A DNA stretch of 64,000 bases from Salisapilia sapeloensis (Eukaryota > Oomycota > Peronosporomycetes > Peronosporales > Salisapiliaceae): positions 1 through 64,000 of the forward strand of contig JAADVB010000087.1 in NCBI GenBank assembly GCA_023334545.1, read 5' to 3'. Positions 29,832 to 41,238 of this stretch are shown here, piece after piece. Numbering within the stretch: position 1 is the first letter of the stretch; the number at the start of each line of letters is the position of its first letter. Below the pieces are notes generated by a model, which was given only the letters and a program-made list of their open reading frames with translations, had not been told where the DNA came from and searched no databases. The position numbers and the translations under genes were made by a program.

Positions 29832-32800
29832 ATGGCGGAAGACAGCATGCTCAGCGGCGGTGCCATGGTATGGGTGCCCCATGAAGACAAAGTTTGGAAG
29901 AGAGCAGTCGTGGTGAAGCGCCTGGACGACGGCGAGTCGGCCGAAGTCCGGCTCACTTCGACCAGCGAGGACGAGGCGCACCGGGACGATGGCGAGGTGC
30001 GCGTCGTGAACATCGCGAATGTGGCTCGCCTCGCCGGTGAAACCTCTGAAGAAGCCATGCCGATCTGCAACAGCTTCGACGCGAACGGCGTGGACGACAT
30101 GACGACTCTGAACCATTTGCATGAGCCGGCCGTCTTGAAGAACCTCGAGCTGCGCTTCGCCAAGCAGAAGCCGTACACGTACACCGGCCAGATCTGTATT
30201 GCTGTGAACCCGTACCAATGGCTCGACCTCTACGGCTCTGTATGTTTCCATCTATCTTCTATACCACCTTATCTTCCTCGTACTGACTATCTCTTCTCCA
30301 GGACCTGTACGAGAAATTCCTAACACACAAGCGCGATGAGCTTGATCCCCACCCATTCGCACTCTCCGCGACAGCTTACAACGACATGAAGCGTACGGGT
30401 ATCGACCAATCGATCCTTGTCTCTGGCGAATCTGGCGCCGGCAAGACGGAGACGGTCAAGATCATGATGCACCACTTGGCCAGTGTATCTGGCGGTGGCG
30501 ACCAAGGCACAGTTGTCATTGAACAGGTGCTAAAGTCCAATCCATTGTTGGAGTCCTTTGGTAACGCCAAGACGAAACGTAATGACAACAGTAGTCGATT
30601 CGGCAAGTTCGCCCAGCTCCAGTTCGACTCATCTGGCGCTCTCGTCGGGGCGTTGTGTGAGACGTACCTTCTGGAAAAGTCTCGCGTCGTTGGCCAGGCC
30701 GATGGCGAGCGCAACTACCATATCTTCTACCAGGTTTTCCGACTCGATGAAGAGAAGAAACAAGAACTCAAGATCCACGGTACAGCCGCCGACTACCGCT
30801 ACACCCACACTGGCGCGGATGCGGATATCGTCGGTCTCGATGACGAGGAGAGCTTTAAGGAAACACAAGACGCCATGAACACGATCGGCATCTCTGCAGA
30901 CGAGCAGCATGCGATCCTCCAGATCGTCGGAGCTATCCTCAACCTCGGAGAAGTCTCGTACAAGGAGCACGCGTCGGACGAAAACAAATGCCATATCAAG
31001 GACGAGTCGCTCGTCCAGGCAGTGGCCGACCTACTCCAGATCAACATCGACAGCCTCACGTCGACGCTGCTGGAGCGTAGCATCACGGCCGGTAGCGAGT
31101 CGTACACGATCCCTCTGAACTCGGAGCAGGCGCAGGACCTTCGTGATGCTCTGGCGAAGGGTATCTACACTCAGCTCTTTGACTGGCTCGTCCACCGCGT
31201 CAACCGAGCGATTTGCTCCACGAGGAACGCCGTGCGTCACATTGGACTGTTAGATATCTTTGGGTTCGAGTCGTTCGAGTCGAATGGATTTGAGCAGTTG
31301 TGTATCAACTACGCGAATGAAAAACTGCAGCAAAAGTTCAACAGTGACGTGTTCAAGGTCGTGCAGGAAGAGTATGTCGAAGAGGACATTCCTCTCGCTC
31401 TCGTCACGTTCGAAGACAACCAGCCGATCCTGGACCTTATCGAAGGACGCATGGGTATCGTCTCGCTGCTGAACGAAGAGGTGCTGCGGCCACAAGCTAC
31501 GGACACAACGTTTGTGCGCAAGATGCTGGACGCCTGTAATGACCACCCGAGTGTGGAAAAGTCTCGTTTCAGCCAGCTGCAATTCCTCATCAAGCACTAC
31601 GCCGGAGACGTGACATACAATGGCGAAGGCTTCCTGGAGAAGAACAAGGACTCGATGCCGATGGACATGGCGCAGCTCCTGTCATCTTCTTCGAGCTCTG
31701 TGATCTCTGGCATCTTTAACACCAAGTTGGAGGAAGACAAGAAGAAGCAGAAGAACAAGAAGGGAGGAAAGGGACGACAGCAAGGGTATCTTGTCGGAAA
31801 CACCGTCGCTGGTGCCTTCCGAAAGCAACTGCAGGAACTCATGGAGACCATCAGCAAGACCAACAGCCAGTACGTTCGCTGCATCAAACCGAACGCGAAC
31901 AAGAGTCCGGTCGAGTTTGACAGGCAAATGATCGTCGAGCAGCTAAGGTGCGCCGGTGTCATTGCCGCCATCCGCATCAGTCGCGCCGCCTTCCCCAACA
32001 GGCTGGGTCTGAACGAGTTCCAAGAGCGCTTCCAGATCATCTGTCCGTCGTCTCTACGTGATGCCGCGCCGCAGGAGATGGTGATGGGACTGCTCAAGGA
32101 ACTTCTTCCAGAGAGCGGAGACGACATGAAGAACTCCAAGTTCGCTGTCGGTAAAACCAAGGTTTTCTTCTCCTCTGGTCTCCTCCAGCAGCTAGAGAAC
32201 CGTAGGAACGCCATGTTGATGGAATATGCCATCATGGTCCAGAAGATCGTACGAGGCCACGTCCATCGTCAGCGATTCCTTCGCCAGCGAACTCTAGCAC
32301 TCAAGTGCCAAGCGTTCGTGCGCTTCGCCACGCAGCGCCGCAAGTACATGACGATGAAGCGAGGTACGATCCAGCTCCAAGCGCTGGAGCGTGGACGCAA
32401 GCAGCGGATTGTGTATAAGGAGATGCTGGCGGAGAAGGAGCGCCAGCGTCTAGCAGAGCTCCAGCGTCAGCAAGAGCAGAGACGCCAGGAAGAGCTCCAG
32501 CGACAAGAGGACGAGCGAAAGAGACGTGAGGACGAGCGACAGAGGCAGGAGGAAGAGCAACAGAGACTGTTGGAGAAGGAGCGGTCGGCTCCGGAGCCGG
32601 AGCCTGTAGAGGCGTCGGACAATGGCTACGACGACCTGAGCGACGAAAGTGACAACGAAGACAACGGCCCTGTCTCGCCTCGTACAATGCGCACGCTTAC
32701 AGACGCTGCGTCCAAGGTAGCAGAAGCAGAGGCTGCTGCACGAGACGCCAAGCAGGCGGCCGAGTCGGCGCTCCACATCAACCAGGACTTGGTCTCTCAG

Positions 32801-33397
32801 AACGACCGTCTGCGCTCGACGCTTGCATCCAACGTTGCCGAGTATGCCGACGCGGAGCTTTTGCGTGAGAACGAGCGCCTGAAGCAGCAGGTGACGCAGC
32901 TCCAGGCGAAGCTTGTTCGATCGCAGGAAGTGTCTCTCATTAGCGCCAAGGTGGTGGACAGCCGCATCACGTATCGTGAAGGACGTCAGTTTGTCGAGTA
33001 CAAGCTGCAGATCGAAACGAATACGCGTGGGACGTTGTACGTCTGGCATCGATACAGCACGTTCCGCAACTTGGCTGCGACGCTGCAGACCAAGAACGGG
33101 TACAAGCGAAAGGAGATTCCGGAGCTGCCGAACAAGCAGCTCTTTGGCAACTTTTCGGAAAAGATCATCCAGGAGCGAGTGGAGAAGCTGAACCAGTTCT
33201 TGGAGGCTGCAACGAATGCAGAGCACTTACAGTGGGGTATTCGAGTCGACCAGGACACGTGCGTGTACAAGCGTCGCGTGAAGACTGCGAATCCGAGGGA
33301 TACCATATCGACCGCGTCGACGAGCTCTTCTCCGAGAGCTTCTTCCCGACTGTCGAAGGCCTTTAGCTTCCGCCGTGGCAGTACCGCTGGGAATTAG
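29832..33397 (+). CDS. Unconventional myosin with C-terminal PX domain
   Basis: Two exons, 29832-30239 and 30302-33397 (62-bp intron), 1167 residues. An SH3-like N-terminus (AMVWVPHEDKVWKRAVVVK) precedes a complete motor: P-loop GESGAGKT at about 178, switch I NDNSSRFGKF, switch II DIFGFESF at about 454, actin-binding YVRCIKPN. IQ-type repeats start near 783, then Glu/Arg/Gln-rich coiled coil, a linker and a PX domain at about 1015-1130 (FVEYKLQIETNTRGTLYVWH, RYSTFRNLAATL). PX-tailed myosins are known from oomycetes, where I recall them as class XXX. It probably moves phosphoinositide-bearing vesicles on actin. Start is the ATG in frame just before the SH3-like domain. Confidence 0.93.
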
Positions 33398-33499
33398 GAA
33401 ATGAACGAGGATTGTTTTTTGCTTTTGTATGTGCAGATTGGTTTGGCGGTTAAGGAAAAATAAAAGGAAAGAGCAAAACGGATTGCATTTGTCTTTCGA

Positions 33500-34091
33500 C
33501 TAGGCCGTGCGGAGGATGATGTGGACGCCACTGTCCGACTCGACGATGTCGCTCAGCTGGCCAGGCTCCAATGCAAACGCAGCTTCTTCAAAAGGCTTTT
33601 GCATCATGCCACGGCCGAAGGGACCGAGGTCTCCGCCACGCGTTCCGCTGTGCATTTTTAGGTATGGCTAGAGCAGGATTATAGTAGGCAAGGTACCTGT
33701 TGCAGTCGCTGTACTGCGTGGCAAGGTCCTCGAATTTCGCTTGACCGGACACGATGGATTCACGCAAAGCTAGACAAGTTCATACAATCAGAATATGATG
33801 CTAACTTGATTAGCGATAAAGTGTACATTTGAGTTGCTCGATGGCCTCTTCCTTGGAGCGCGTGATGTTGTTGGACAAACGGGAGGCTATGGAGTAGATA
33901 GAGACATTAGAGCGAGAGATTCAGACTAGTGCCGAGGCTGGGTACCTGGACGACGAGAGCCGCTGTGCTTGATGAGCAGGTGGGAAGCGCGGATTTGGTC
34001 TATAGACATGAATGCATTCGTAGAAAGTGTAAGCACACGACCATGGCGTTCAATAGAGGTAAAGGAGTGACGGCGTGCAGGTACCTGACAT
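33500..34091 (-). CDS. PIN1: Pin1-type parvulin peptidyl-prolyl isomerase, no WW domain
   Basis: Five exons: 34091-34085, 33999-33946, 33886-33827, 33769-33697 and 33647-33500; introns 85, 59, 57 and 49 bp; frame closes at 113 residues. The first coding exon is only seven bases (ATGTCAG). The product has the phosphate-binding basic cluster HSGSRRP, the catalytic-domain motifs [48 protein letters not shown] and the C-terminal [10 protein letters not shown]. It isomerises phospho-Ser/Thr-Pro bonds in cell-cycle and transcription proteins. Like plant Pin1 it lacks the N-terminal WW domain of animal and fungal enzymes. The gene is split so finely that no exon exceeds 148 bp. Confidence 0.92.
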
Positions 34092-34522
34092 GATCTCTTT
34101 TGATTTTGATCGGTACCAAGATATGTTTCTCTTTTTGGCAATTTGACGCTTCTGCAGCACATCGTTAAATGCGCATAAAGTATTCTTCTATAAAACAGAA
34201 GTTTACTTTTATTTGTGCTTTAGCATTTGCCTTCCGCAGTACTGGATCTGACGGCATATAGAAATTAGCGTGCGATTTACGCAGAGGTTGAGCTTGCTAA
34301 AGATGGACTACAAAGGCAGGCTTGGATGAAACTTTAGTTTAGTATAACTCCATGGACTAAAGTCTTTTCGTCTTAAATTGTATTTGTAGGGCATATCTAA
34401 GACGAAAGTAGTGAAGTTATCTACCAATGTAGACGTTTAATACTACCAAATAATCGTCGAATCTTTTGTTAGGCTTGTAAAGTCAAAATACGCTCCGCCG
34501 GGAGCTTTGAAAAAGAATAGCT
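34092..34522. other. 431-bp intergenic region
   Basis: AT-rich spacer between the Pin1 start and the stop of the first secreted protease. It marks the edge of the gene-poor island. No gene or repeat recognised. Confidence 0.35.
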
Positions 34523-35527
34523 CTAGCGCGATAAGAACTGTTGCCTTTTAGCATCCTCTCTTATGACATGATCAATCCATGAATGTACATCCGATACACG
34601 GAGAAAAACGGCGGGGGCGACTCCGCACATATTGTCTGTACCTGACGCAATTCCAATCTGTCTTCCACCATACATTAATGGACCTCCTGAATCTCCTTTG
34701 CATATTCCTTTTTGAGGTTTCTGTTGATGCTTTCCAAGGCCGCTACCGGCGCAAAAGTATTCAAAATGGACTGCGTTGTCAAACCACGACTGACAGGATT
34801 TCTTGGGCTGAAACTTTAGTCGCGTGTGCTGTAATAAATCTGGATACGTGTAGTACATTGGTTTGGCGCTTCCCTGCCACGTACTTTGAATTGCACCCCA
34901 ACCATATGCGTCCGTTTGAGATCCAAGCCAGCGTGGACGCTCCTCTGGATTATTACGTATTGTATCGTACTCGACAAAGTGATGATACTGTGCAGATACG
35001 CTATGACGAAGCACCAAGATACCTGCATCGAAGGTAGGCATAGAGCTTAAACTCTTTCGGGAAAAGAGCCGATGTACCTTCACTTTGCTCACTTCAATCT
35101 GTTCACCAGAGTCAGCCCCACTTCGGAGGTTGGTCCCAATGGAAACATATTGTCCTTTTCTGGGCACATGCCCCACATACTCCCCATCTTTATTCCAGAC
35201 GTATCTAGTTACGCAATGTGCTGCTGTCAACACAAGTCGACTTGTTAAAAGCGTTCCACCACAGGCATTTATCCCTTGCCTTGTGGCGCGTATACCTACC
35301 ATGAAAGGGGCCGCTTCCCATCGGACAGTTTTTCCATCGAAAATGCGGTTTACATCGCCTTGTGTCGAGATAGGATCGACTTTGCTCATCATGTTTACAT
35401 CAGAAAAATTTTGAAGTATCTCGCTGTTCATCATGTTCAAAAATTCTGCTGTACAGGCTCCGAAGCATAATGCGGGCAATACGATGACCAAAACGACAAG
35501 GTGGTGTACACGTCTGCTTTGTATCAT
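34523..35527 (-). CDS. Secreted S1 serine protease, copy 1
   Basis: A 334-residue intronless chymotrypsin-fold protease. A signal peptide (VHHLVVLVIVLPALCFG, cleavage near 24) and a propeptide end at RIFDGKTV, the usual activation-site region. All triad residues are present: TAAHC, FDAGILVLR and GDSGGP. The residue six before the catalytic serine is glycine (sequence GICKGDS), not the aspartate of trypsin, so Arg/Lys specificity is unlikely. Oomycete glucanase-inhibitor proteins share this fold but have lost the triad; here it is intact. Its promoter and N-terminal half are visibly paralogous to the gene at 41239-42237. Likely exported to act on host or substrate proteins. Confidence 0.88.
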   Translation of the reverse strand: MIQSRRVHHLVVLVIVLPALCFGACTAEFLNMMNSEILQNFSDVNMMSKVDPISTQGDVNRIFDGKTVRWEAAPFMVGIRATRQGINACGGTLLTSRLVLTAAHCVTRYVWNKDGEYVGHVPRKGQYVSIGTNLRSGADSGEQIEVSKVKVHRLFSRKSLSSMPTFDAGILVLRHSVSAQYHHFVEYDTIRNNPEERPRWLGSQTDAYGWGAIQSTWQGSAKPMYYTYPDLLQHTRLKFQPKKSCQSWFDNAVHFEYFCAGSGLGKHQQKPQKGICKGDSGGPLMYGGRQIGIASGTDNMCGVAPAVFLRVSDVHSWIDHVIREDAKRQQFLSR

Positions 35528-36688
35528 TTAGTCACTGCGTGTTTGCTTGATCTAATACGAAAATGAATATGGTTTCTGTATTAACTAGGCGTATGCGATA
35601 TGCTATCCATCAATACAGTGACAATATTCAAGGATATGTCATCCCAATAAGTGGTAAAGTTGTCTTTTACAAAGTGGCCGGAGATTTTATCGCATACTCG
35701 TTTACTTGATTTGTTTTTCCCGCGACTGTCCACCATATGTGGTAGAGATCCAGCTTGCAGAAAACTAAACTAGTGGCCAATTTCAGTGCATTTATCATTA
35801 GTAAACAATAAACAAGTCATAGTCGGTATTTGTGTGATGGAGCATTAGATAAGAATTAAGGAGGCGGACGTTTCAGGTGAAAATAGGTCAGATCTCAGCT
35901 TTTGGCTTACTTGATGAGGAAATTGATCATTGTATTTCTTTAGTAGATGTATCCTCCAAAATGCTCGACCATAATATTTTGGCTTTAATGCTTGGAGTAA
36001 GCGCAGTGAAACCGAACTTGTCCATCTACAATTCAATTATAATGACATTTTGTCCATAGGGCCAATTACACAAATGATGGGCTCATCAATGGTACTGTGA
36101 CTTGATCAAGTTTTGAACTGTATTAGACTACATCGTAGTTCTGCAACCGACCATTGCAGAAGGGATGATAAAATCCTTATGGACATGACTAGTAGGGGTT
36201 TCAAAGTTGTTAAAACTCACCTTCTGAGTTCATGTCTTGAGTACTGACATTCTGGTTGAACGCTTTCTTAACTTTTCATCCTATAATCCCAAATAGCTAC
36301 CTCTAGAGGTAGCTGGTTTGAAAATACCGGATCTTGATGCTGTGAAAGGTCCAGTAAGTCTGCCGGCCAGTGAAGCTAATCATGAACACAGACTAATGAT
36401 AATTTCTGCGCGATCTTTAAACTTTGACTCTCCCTAATCTACGGATAACTTTTGCTTGATGTGCACACTTTGACTCACCCTAATGCCGGCCAAGTATTCG
36501 TTTACTGCCGCAGTCAACGATCCTACGACAAATTCGACGTACCAGAGGGGTATTTGCATGACAAGTACAAACTAGGTTTCCATGCATGAATGAAGCCAGT
36601 CTCGAACGGCATTGTGTAACATCGATAACGCTTTTAGGCATCGTATAGAAAATAGAGCTTTTCAATTCAATCTATGTCGTCTTCATTT
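35528..36688. other. Gene-poor spacer with palindromic repeat
   Basis: About 1.2 kb without a supported gene. The first 250 bp (to about 35780) resemble the 5' flank of the second protease (42280-42500), for example AGTGGTAAAG against AGTGGTAACC and GAAAACTAAA in both, so they are duplicated promoter sequence. Further on lie a palindrome at 36295-36314 and two copies of TTTGACWCWCCCTAAT. The rest is AT-rich and shows nothing recognisable. Confidence 0.5.
36295..36314. repeat. Perfect 20-bp palindrome
   Basis: AGCTACCTCT is followed directly by its reverse complement. The flanks CCAAAT upstream and GGTTTG at the end resemble the palindrome at 95-116, and as there, a TTTGACTC-CCCTAAT motif follows about 110 bp later (36423) and again at 36467. 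This looks like a dispersed repeat family, perhaps a miniature element. Confidence 0.65.
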
Positions 36689-36689
36689 T

Positions 36690-39204
36690 CATTCGAATGT
36701 AATACTACTGTGGTACGATCCATTCTTCACCAATTCGTGGAAGTAGTATTGGATCTGTGCAGCAGTCGGACGGTCTTCCGGGAGATTTGACAGGCACTTC
36801 TCTGCCAACGAACGAATCGATTTAGGGCATGCTTTTGGCAATGACGGGCGAAGGCTGCCTGAGGACATCTTATTCGCAAGAGACAGCACACTTCCTGCAT
36901 GGCTATCATCTCGGACAACGTCGTAATACGGAAGTTCATGCGTTGACAGTCCGTCAGTATGACACCCAACGAGTACACATCACAGGCCTGTGTGTAGTGC
37001 CCTTCTTCTCTTAATATCTCGGGAGCCAACCACCGGACTGTCCCCACGCCTTCGACCGCCATCGTATTAATATCATGCTCTCGAGCAGTTCCACAGTCGC
37101 TCAGCTGTGCTAACATCGATCCGCTCAGCAAGACGTTGAGAGACTTGAGGTCTCGATACAGCAGTGGAGGAATAAACGAGTGGACCTATGCGAGTGCCTT
37201 GACGATGTCAAACGCAATATGAAACTTTTCATCATTCCATTCCGAACGACAGGAAGCTTTCTGGAGATAGTTTCTTGAATCTCCGTTCTCCATATACTCA
37301 AATAGCGCCTGGAAGTCAGTGCGTTTGGTCCACGCAGCTCCAACGAGTCTCAAAACGTTCGGGTGCTCGAGCGATGCAACGAGTTTTATTTCTGCAATAA
37401 TATTTTAGATCTCGTTGGCACTCTTTTTCTCTTCACGGATCCGCTTGGAGGCGTATAACTCGCCGAGGTATTCGACCAACTAAACTACACCGAAAGCACC
37501 TCCGCCGAGTTTTTGAAGATCTCGAATGTCGCGGATATTCAGCTGGATATTGATCAGCTGCTGATCGCTCCAAATTGAGCTGTCTTCTTCCATCTTAACC
37601 CCTGCATTTGCTGCAAATGTCGGTGAGCTGGCCTCCGCGTAGTTTAAAGAGCGTGTCTGCAGCGATTTAACTTGATTTCGTCGCTTTACGAAAAAGTAGG
37701 CTAGAGCAGCGATGATGACTCCGACTATGACGGTGGTGACGATGATATAAACGACAGTGGATGAAGATGAACCATCTCATTCAATAGCTATGTTGGCTGA
37801 GGAAGAAGATAGTGCTGTGTCGTTGGTGTCATACTGGCTTGAGGCAGCTTTTTCACTTATGCAAACTGCGAAATCGGTAAAACGAACGTTTTTAGCCTCT
37901 CCATCCGGACAGTCTGGCGTATCGTTTCCAATTTCATAAGGATTTGTGTAAATGGTTTTGCTTATCACTTCAAAAAGCGCGGGAGACACCGTTCGTTCGA
38001 TTAATGGATTGCTACCCAAGTATCTACACGCAAACACTGTCTTAAATTTCTTATCGTCTCCAACTAAAAGAGGTAGGAATACAGCTCGCAAAGGTTGTGC
38101 ATGCTGGCGATGGCTTATGGAGTTTTCCCAATGAGTTATTAGGTAAATGCCTGTAAATACAGCATTAACATTGTGCCATGTCACTTGGTACATGGGAGTA
38201 CTTACAGATATTGAAGGTTAGTAAATTCGCCTTCGAAAGGTCCCAGGTCGTTGAAATCTAATCTACTACGCATAGATCAGAATTGTCAGTTGGCTCGACG
38301 GTGAAATTGCATAACTATATACTTGCAGTTGGACAAGGCTGCCAAGTCCCATCTCGGCAGGATAGCTTTTGATATAATTACTCTGCAAATACCTATTAAT
38401 TGATTTCAGTTTTTATGATAACATTATAGATTAACCATGACGATGCACTTACAGAATTCTGATGTAAGTCGCTTGCGATACGTACGGCATTTCTTGGAGT
38501 TGACAATTGTTCATGGTCAGTATTTTTAGCTCAGAAGGCAGGTCTACTAGCGATGGCGCGTCTTCAGAAAAGCCAATATAGCGGAACTTGACATTCACAA
38601 CAGAATTTTCATGGGAAAGTGTTTCGTCTGAAAATTTTACACTAACACCCTTTTTCTTCACGCTATAATTGCATTCATATCCGCACAATATCCTATGTTG
38701 CCGAGCTTAGTGTCAGTTAGCGATGAAATTCATAGTGTCCTACCATCCCTCTACGCTGGAGCTAAAATGAAGATCAACTGCATCGAGATACTTGTCATCG
38801 AGATGAGGGGAGTCTGGCTTGAAATCGTTTATGGTATCTTCGAAAGTGACAACGAAGGTGAAGGATTCAGATGAAGATGAACTCAAGAACAGGGTAAAAC
38901 ATTGTTACTGGTAGTTTAAGTCTGTGTCTGCTTCCTGGCATTTGCTCCATGTGTCTTCGCTGTCCTTAATGTCTTCTGATATAACATTACGATTGCACGG
39001 GTTTTTATCGTTGATATTATAAATAACGCAAGCGTCATACCCCTCATATTCGCCGTGACAATCTGGTTGCATGAGTAGTGTGCTGGTGGCAACAAAATCG
39101 CTACCATCATTGCTCAAGCCATCGATGCCCAGAATCCTCCCTGCAAGGAAATGTAATAGCAGGACAAATGCAGAAACCATTATTGGTTTTGTGCTGTTGT
39201 TCAT
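36690..39204 (-). pseudogene. LRR receptor-like TKL kinase, broken
   Basis: The relic runs from a signal peptide (MNNSTKPIMVSAFVLLLHFL at 39204) through an ectodomain with leucine-rich-repeat pieces (LPSELKILTMNNCQLQEMP), a transmembrane helix near 37750-37690 and a TKL-type kinase domain (LQKLGGGAFGVV, LEHPNVLRLVGAAW, YRDLKSLNVLL, GTVRWLAPEIL, DVYSLGVIL). Introns with good borders are still recognisable in the LRR part. In-frame stops occur at 38905-38907 (TAA), 37777-37779 (TGA), 37480-37482 (TAG), 37405-37407 (TAA) and 37186-37188 (TAG). A one-base deletion near 36950 breaks the final kinase lobe, which resumes at LPKACPKSIRSLAEKCLSN. The Mg-binding DFG reads DCG. Functional relatives are cell-surface sensors. 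Confidence 0.85.
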
Positions 39205-41238
39205 CGTCTCGCTTCGTTGTACGTAGTGAATACCAGCTCGCTCTTTATACTCTAAGTCCAAATGACTTTACAGATCCCACGGTAGATCGAATTATCGCAG
39301 GAGTTTCGAGAGAAGTGCTGATGTTTAATTTTAACTGTGCAGTGTCCATAACTGGACTTCACCTTCATTCCACAGTTACGCATTTGAGACATTTTGAAGT
39401 ATAATACTAGGCACGGGTTATTCAAGCACCAGGAGTCGTTTCTACAAACAATTCTTGTCAACAGACACATCGAGAAGAATCGCATGGACTCATAATCGCA
39501 TAATGAACCTAAAGCATACATTCAACTCACCTTAAGTTATCGGATAAATAAGACACTCACAGGCTGTCACTTACTTGCAAACATATACTATAATCGCTTG
39601 GTGTACAGCAATTAAAGCGAAACGTAGCCTATCTAATGTTTATCCACATGACGCTCCCTTCTTTACTAGACTTACTGGATTCTTCCATAGAGTGCCCTCT
39701 GGGCATTCGCGCGAGCTCATATAGCCTTATAACGATAACTTGAAATCTATTTAAAGATCACTTGCGGAAAGCTTATGCTGTGAGATGCCTTTATCAGAAA
39801 GCCAGTGTAGCTGGCCTTCCGAAGCTCAACGGATGAATAATCAGTAGATAGCAAAAAGTAGTAAATTTGCCATTCCGTAAAATCTTAGGTGACTGTAAGC
39901 ACATCCTTTGGATGGCGCGAGCAAGACGAGTGCTCCTCACTTCCCAAGTAGCGGCAGTCAGAGCAAGAGGGCTTGGAACAAGAACTTAGTACAAAGTTAC
40001 CAAACAAGACACTGTATATTTGTGTTCGGATATCAAGTTACTATTGCCTATCATCTATCCCTGATTGAAGCTCTTGTATGAAAAATCTTTTTATAAAAAC
40101 CTGTGATGATGCCATATTTATACTTTTTCAAGTTCACAAATTATGAGAGCATCACCATCGGTTGGACCTATAAGAGGTCTTAACGCGGCCTTTTGGACCT
40201 CAAAAATAAAATAAAAGCACGAGCATGGTCATGCTTCCCACCGGCAGAGTTTCATATTTTTGTGGTGCTGGATATTAGTGATTGCTACTTAGTTTTAAAT
40301 AAGACTTAACGCAATATGAAACATTTTTCTTCTGTAAGGAAAGAGCATGCAAGTTCCTCTATCTCCGCCACTGACCATTCCGTTCCTTTTCCCATTTTGC
40401 TTTCTTTAAATGAATTATCCTATTGCACTGCTATTTTGAAAGCATGCCTGGTTAAGTCCAGACATATCGAAGACTTTAGGTCGCAAACTCAGAAATTTAA
40501 GACCTCCGCAGGTAAAAACCCCTCTTAAGACTGATGGGTGCACACGTACTTGGCTTTAAAACTGGCAATAGGCCTGACCGGTGATGATGCTCTGAACGAT
40601 TGTAGAGCATTGCGCCTTCTCTTTATTTGCCAGCATTGTGTTTGGTAGTTATGTCGGCTATCGTGCGCTCAGTGCCACTACTGTGCGCAACGATAACTAT
40701 AGAATGACAAGACGTATCCTACAATATAGCCCACTGTTTGTGGAATCCAGCTATAGGTTAGATGCCAACGGATCGTTTAGAACCATCATTGCTGTGACTT
40801 TATTAAAAAAGACACTCTCGGATATGATGCGACTGAACTGCAGGTAAATATGTCTACAAAGCATGACTGAACTTCATCCGACTAAAGTGCTGAATGAAAC
40901 TGCATAAAATTAGCAACTGGCAAGTCTGATGACTACTTTGCAAGCATGGGTGTCAATTGAGTATGATGCGGAAAGAATTTGTCAAACGGAGCAATTCTTT
41001 TATGTATGAATTACGATGCCAAGCAAAGTGGAGGTTTTACGCAAAACTACCGCATTTCTGTATACGTTATTATCTATTCTACTTAAGCTTGAGTTGTATG
41101 AATCGTGCCCAAAAAGCTGACAGAAACATATGTTACCAATTTAGATGTTTCCTGCAACCGAGTGACGGTGTAGTTTTTATTTCAACTTATCTGATACTCC
41201 TCTCTCCACCTTAAAGATTATAAAAAGGATGATACTAT
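39205..41238. other. 2-kb gene-free stretch
   Basis: Nothing I can name. The stretch is AT-rich with many stops in all frames; open frames up to about 110 codons lack domain signatures. A GACCTATAAGAGGTC imperfect inverted repeat near 40168 and short fragments such as CCAGTGTAGCTGG near 39806 hint at decayed mobile sequence, but no element could be delimited. Confidence 0.35.

Noticed and set aside
36690-39204. Functional receptor kinase rescued by A-to-I RNA editing of UAG codons, as in some fungal kinases
   Set aside because: TAA and TGA stops and a one-base deletion near 36950 are also present, and these cannot all be repaired by that editing.
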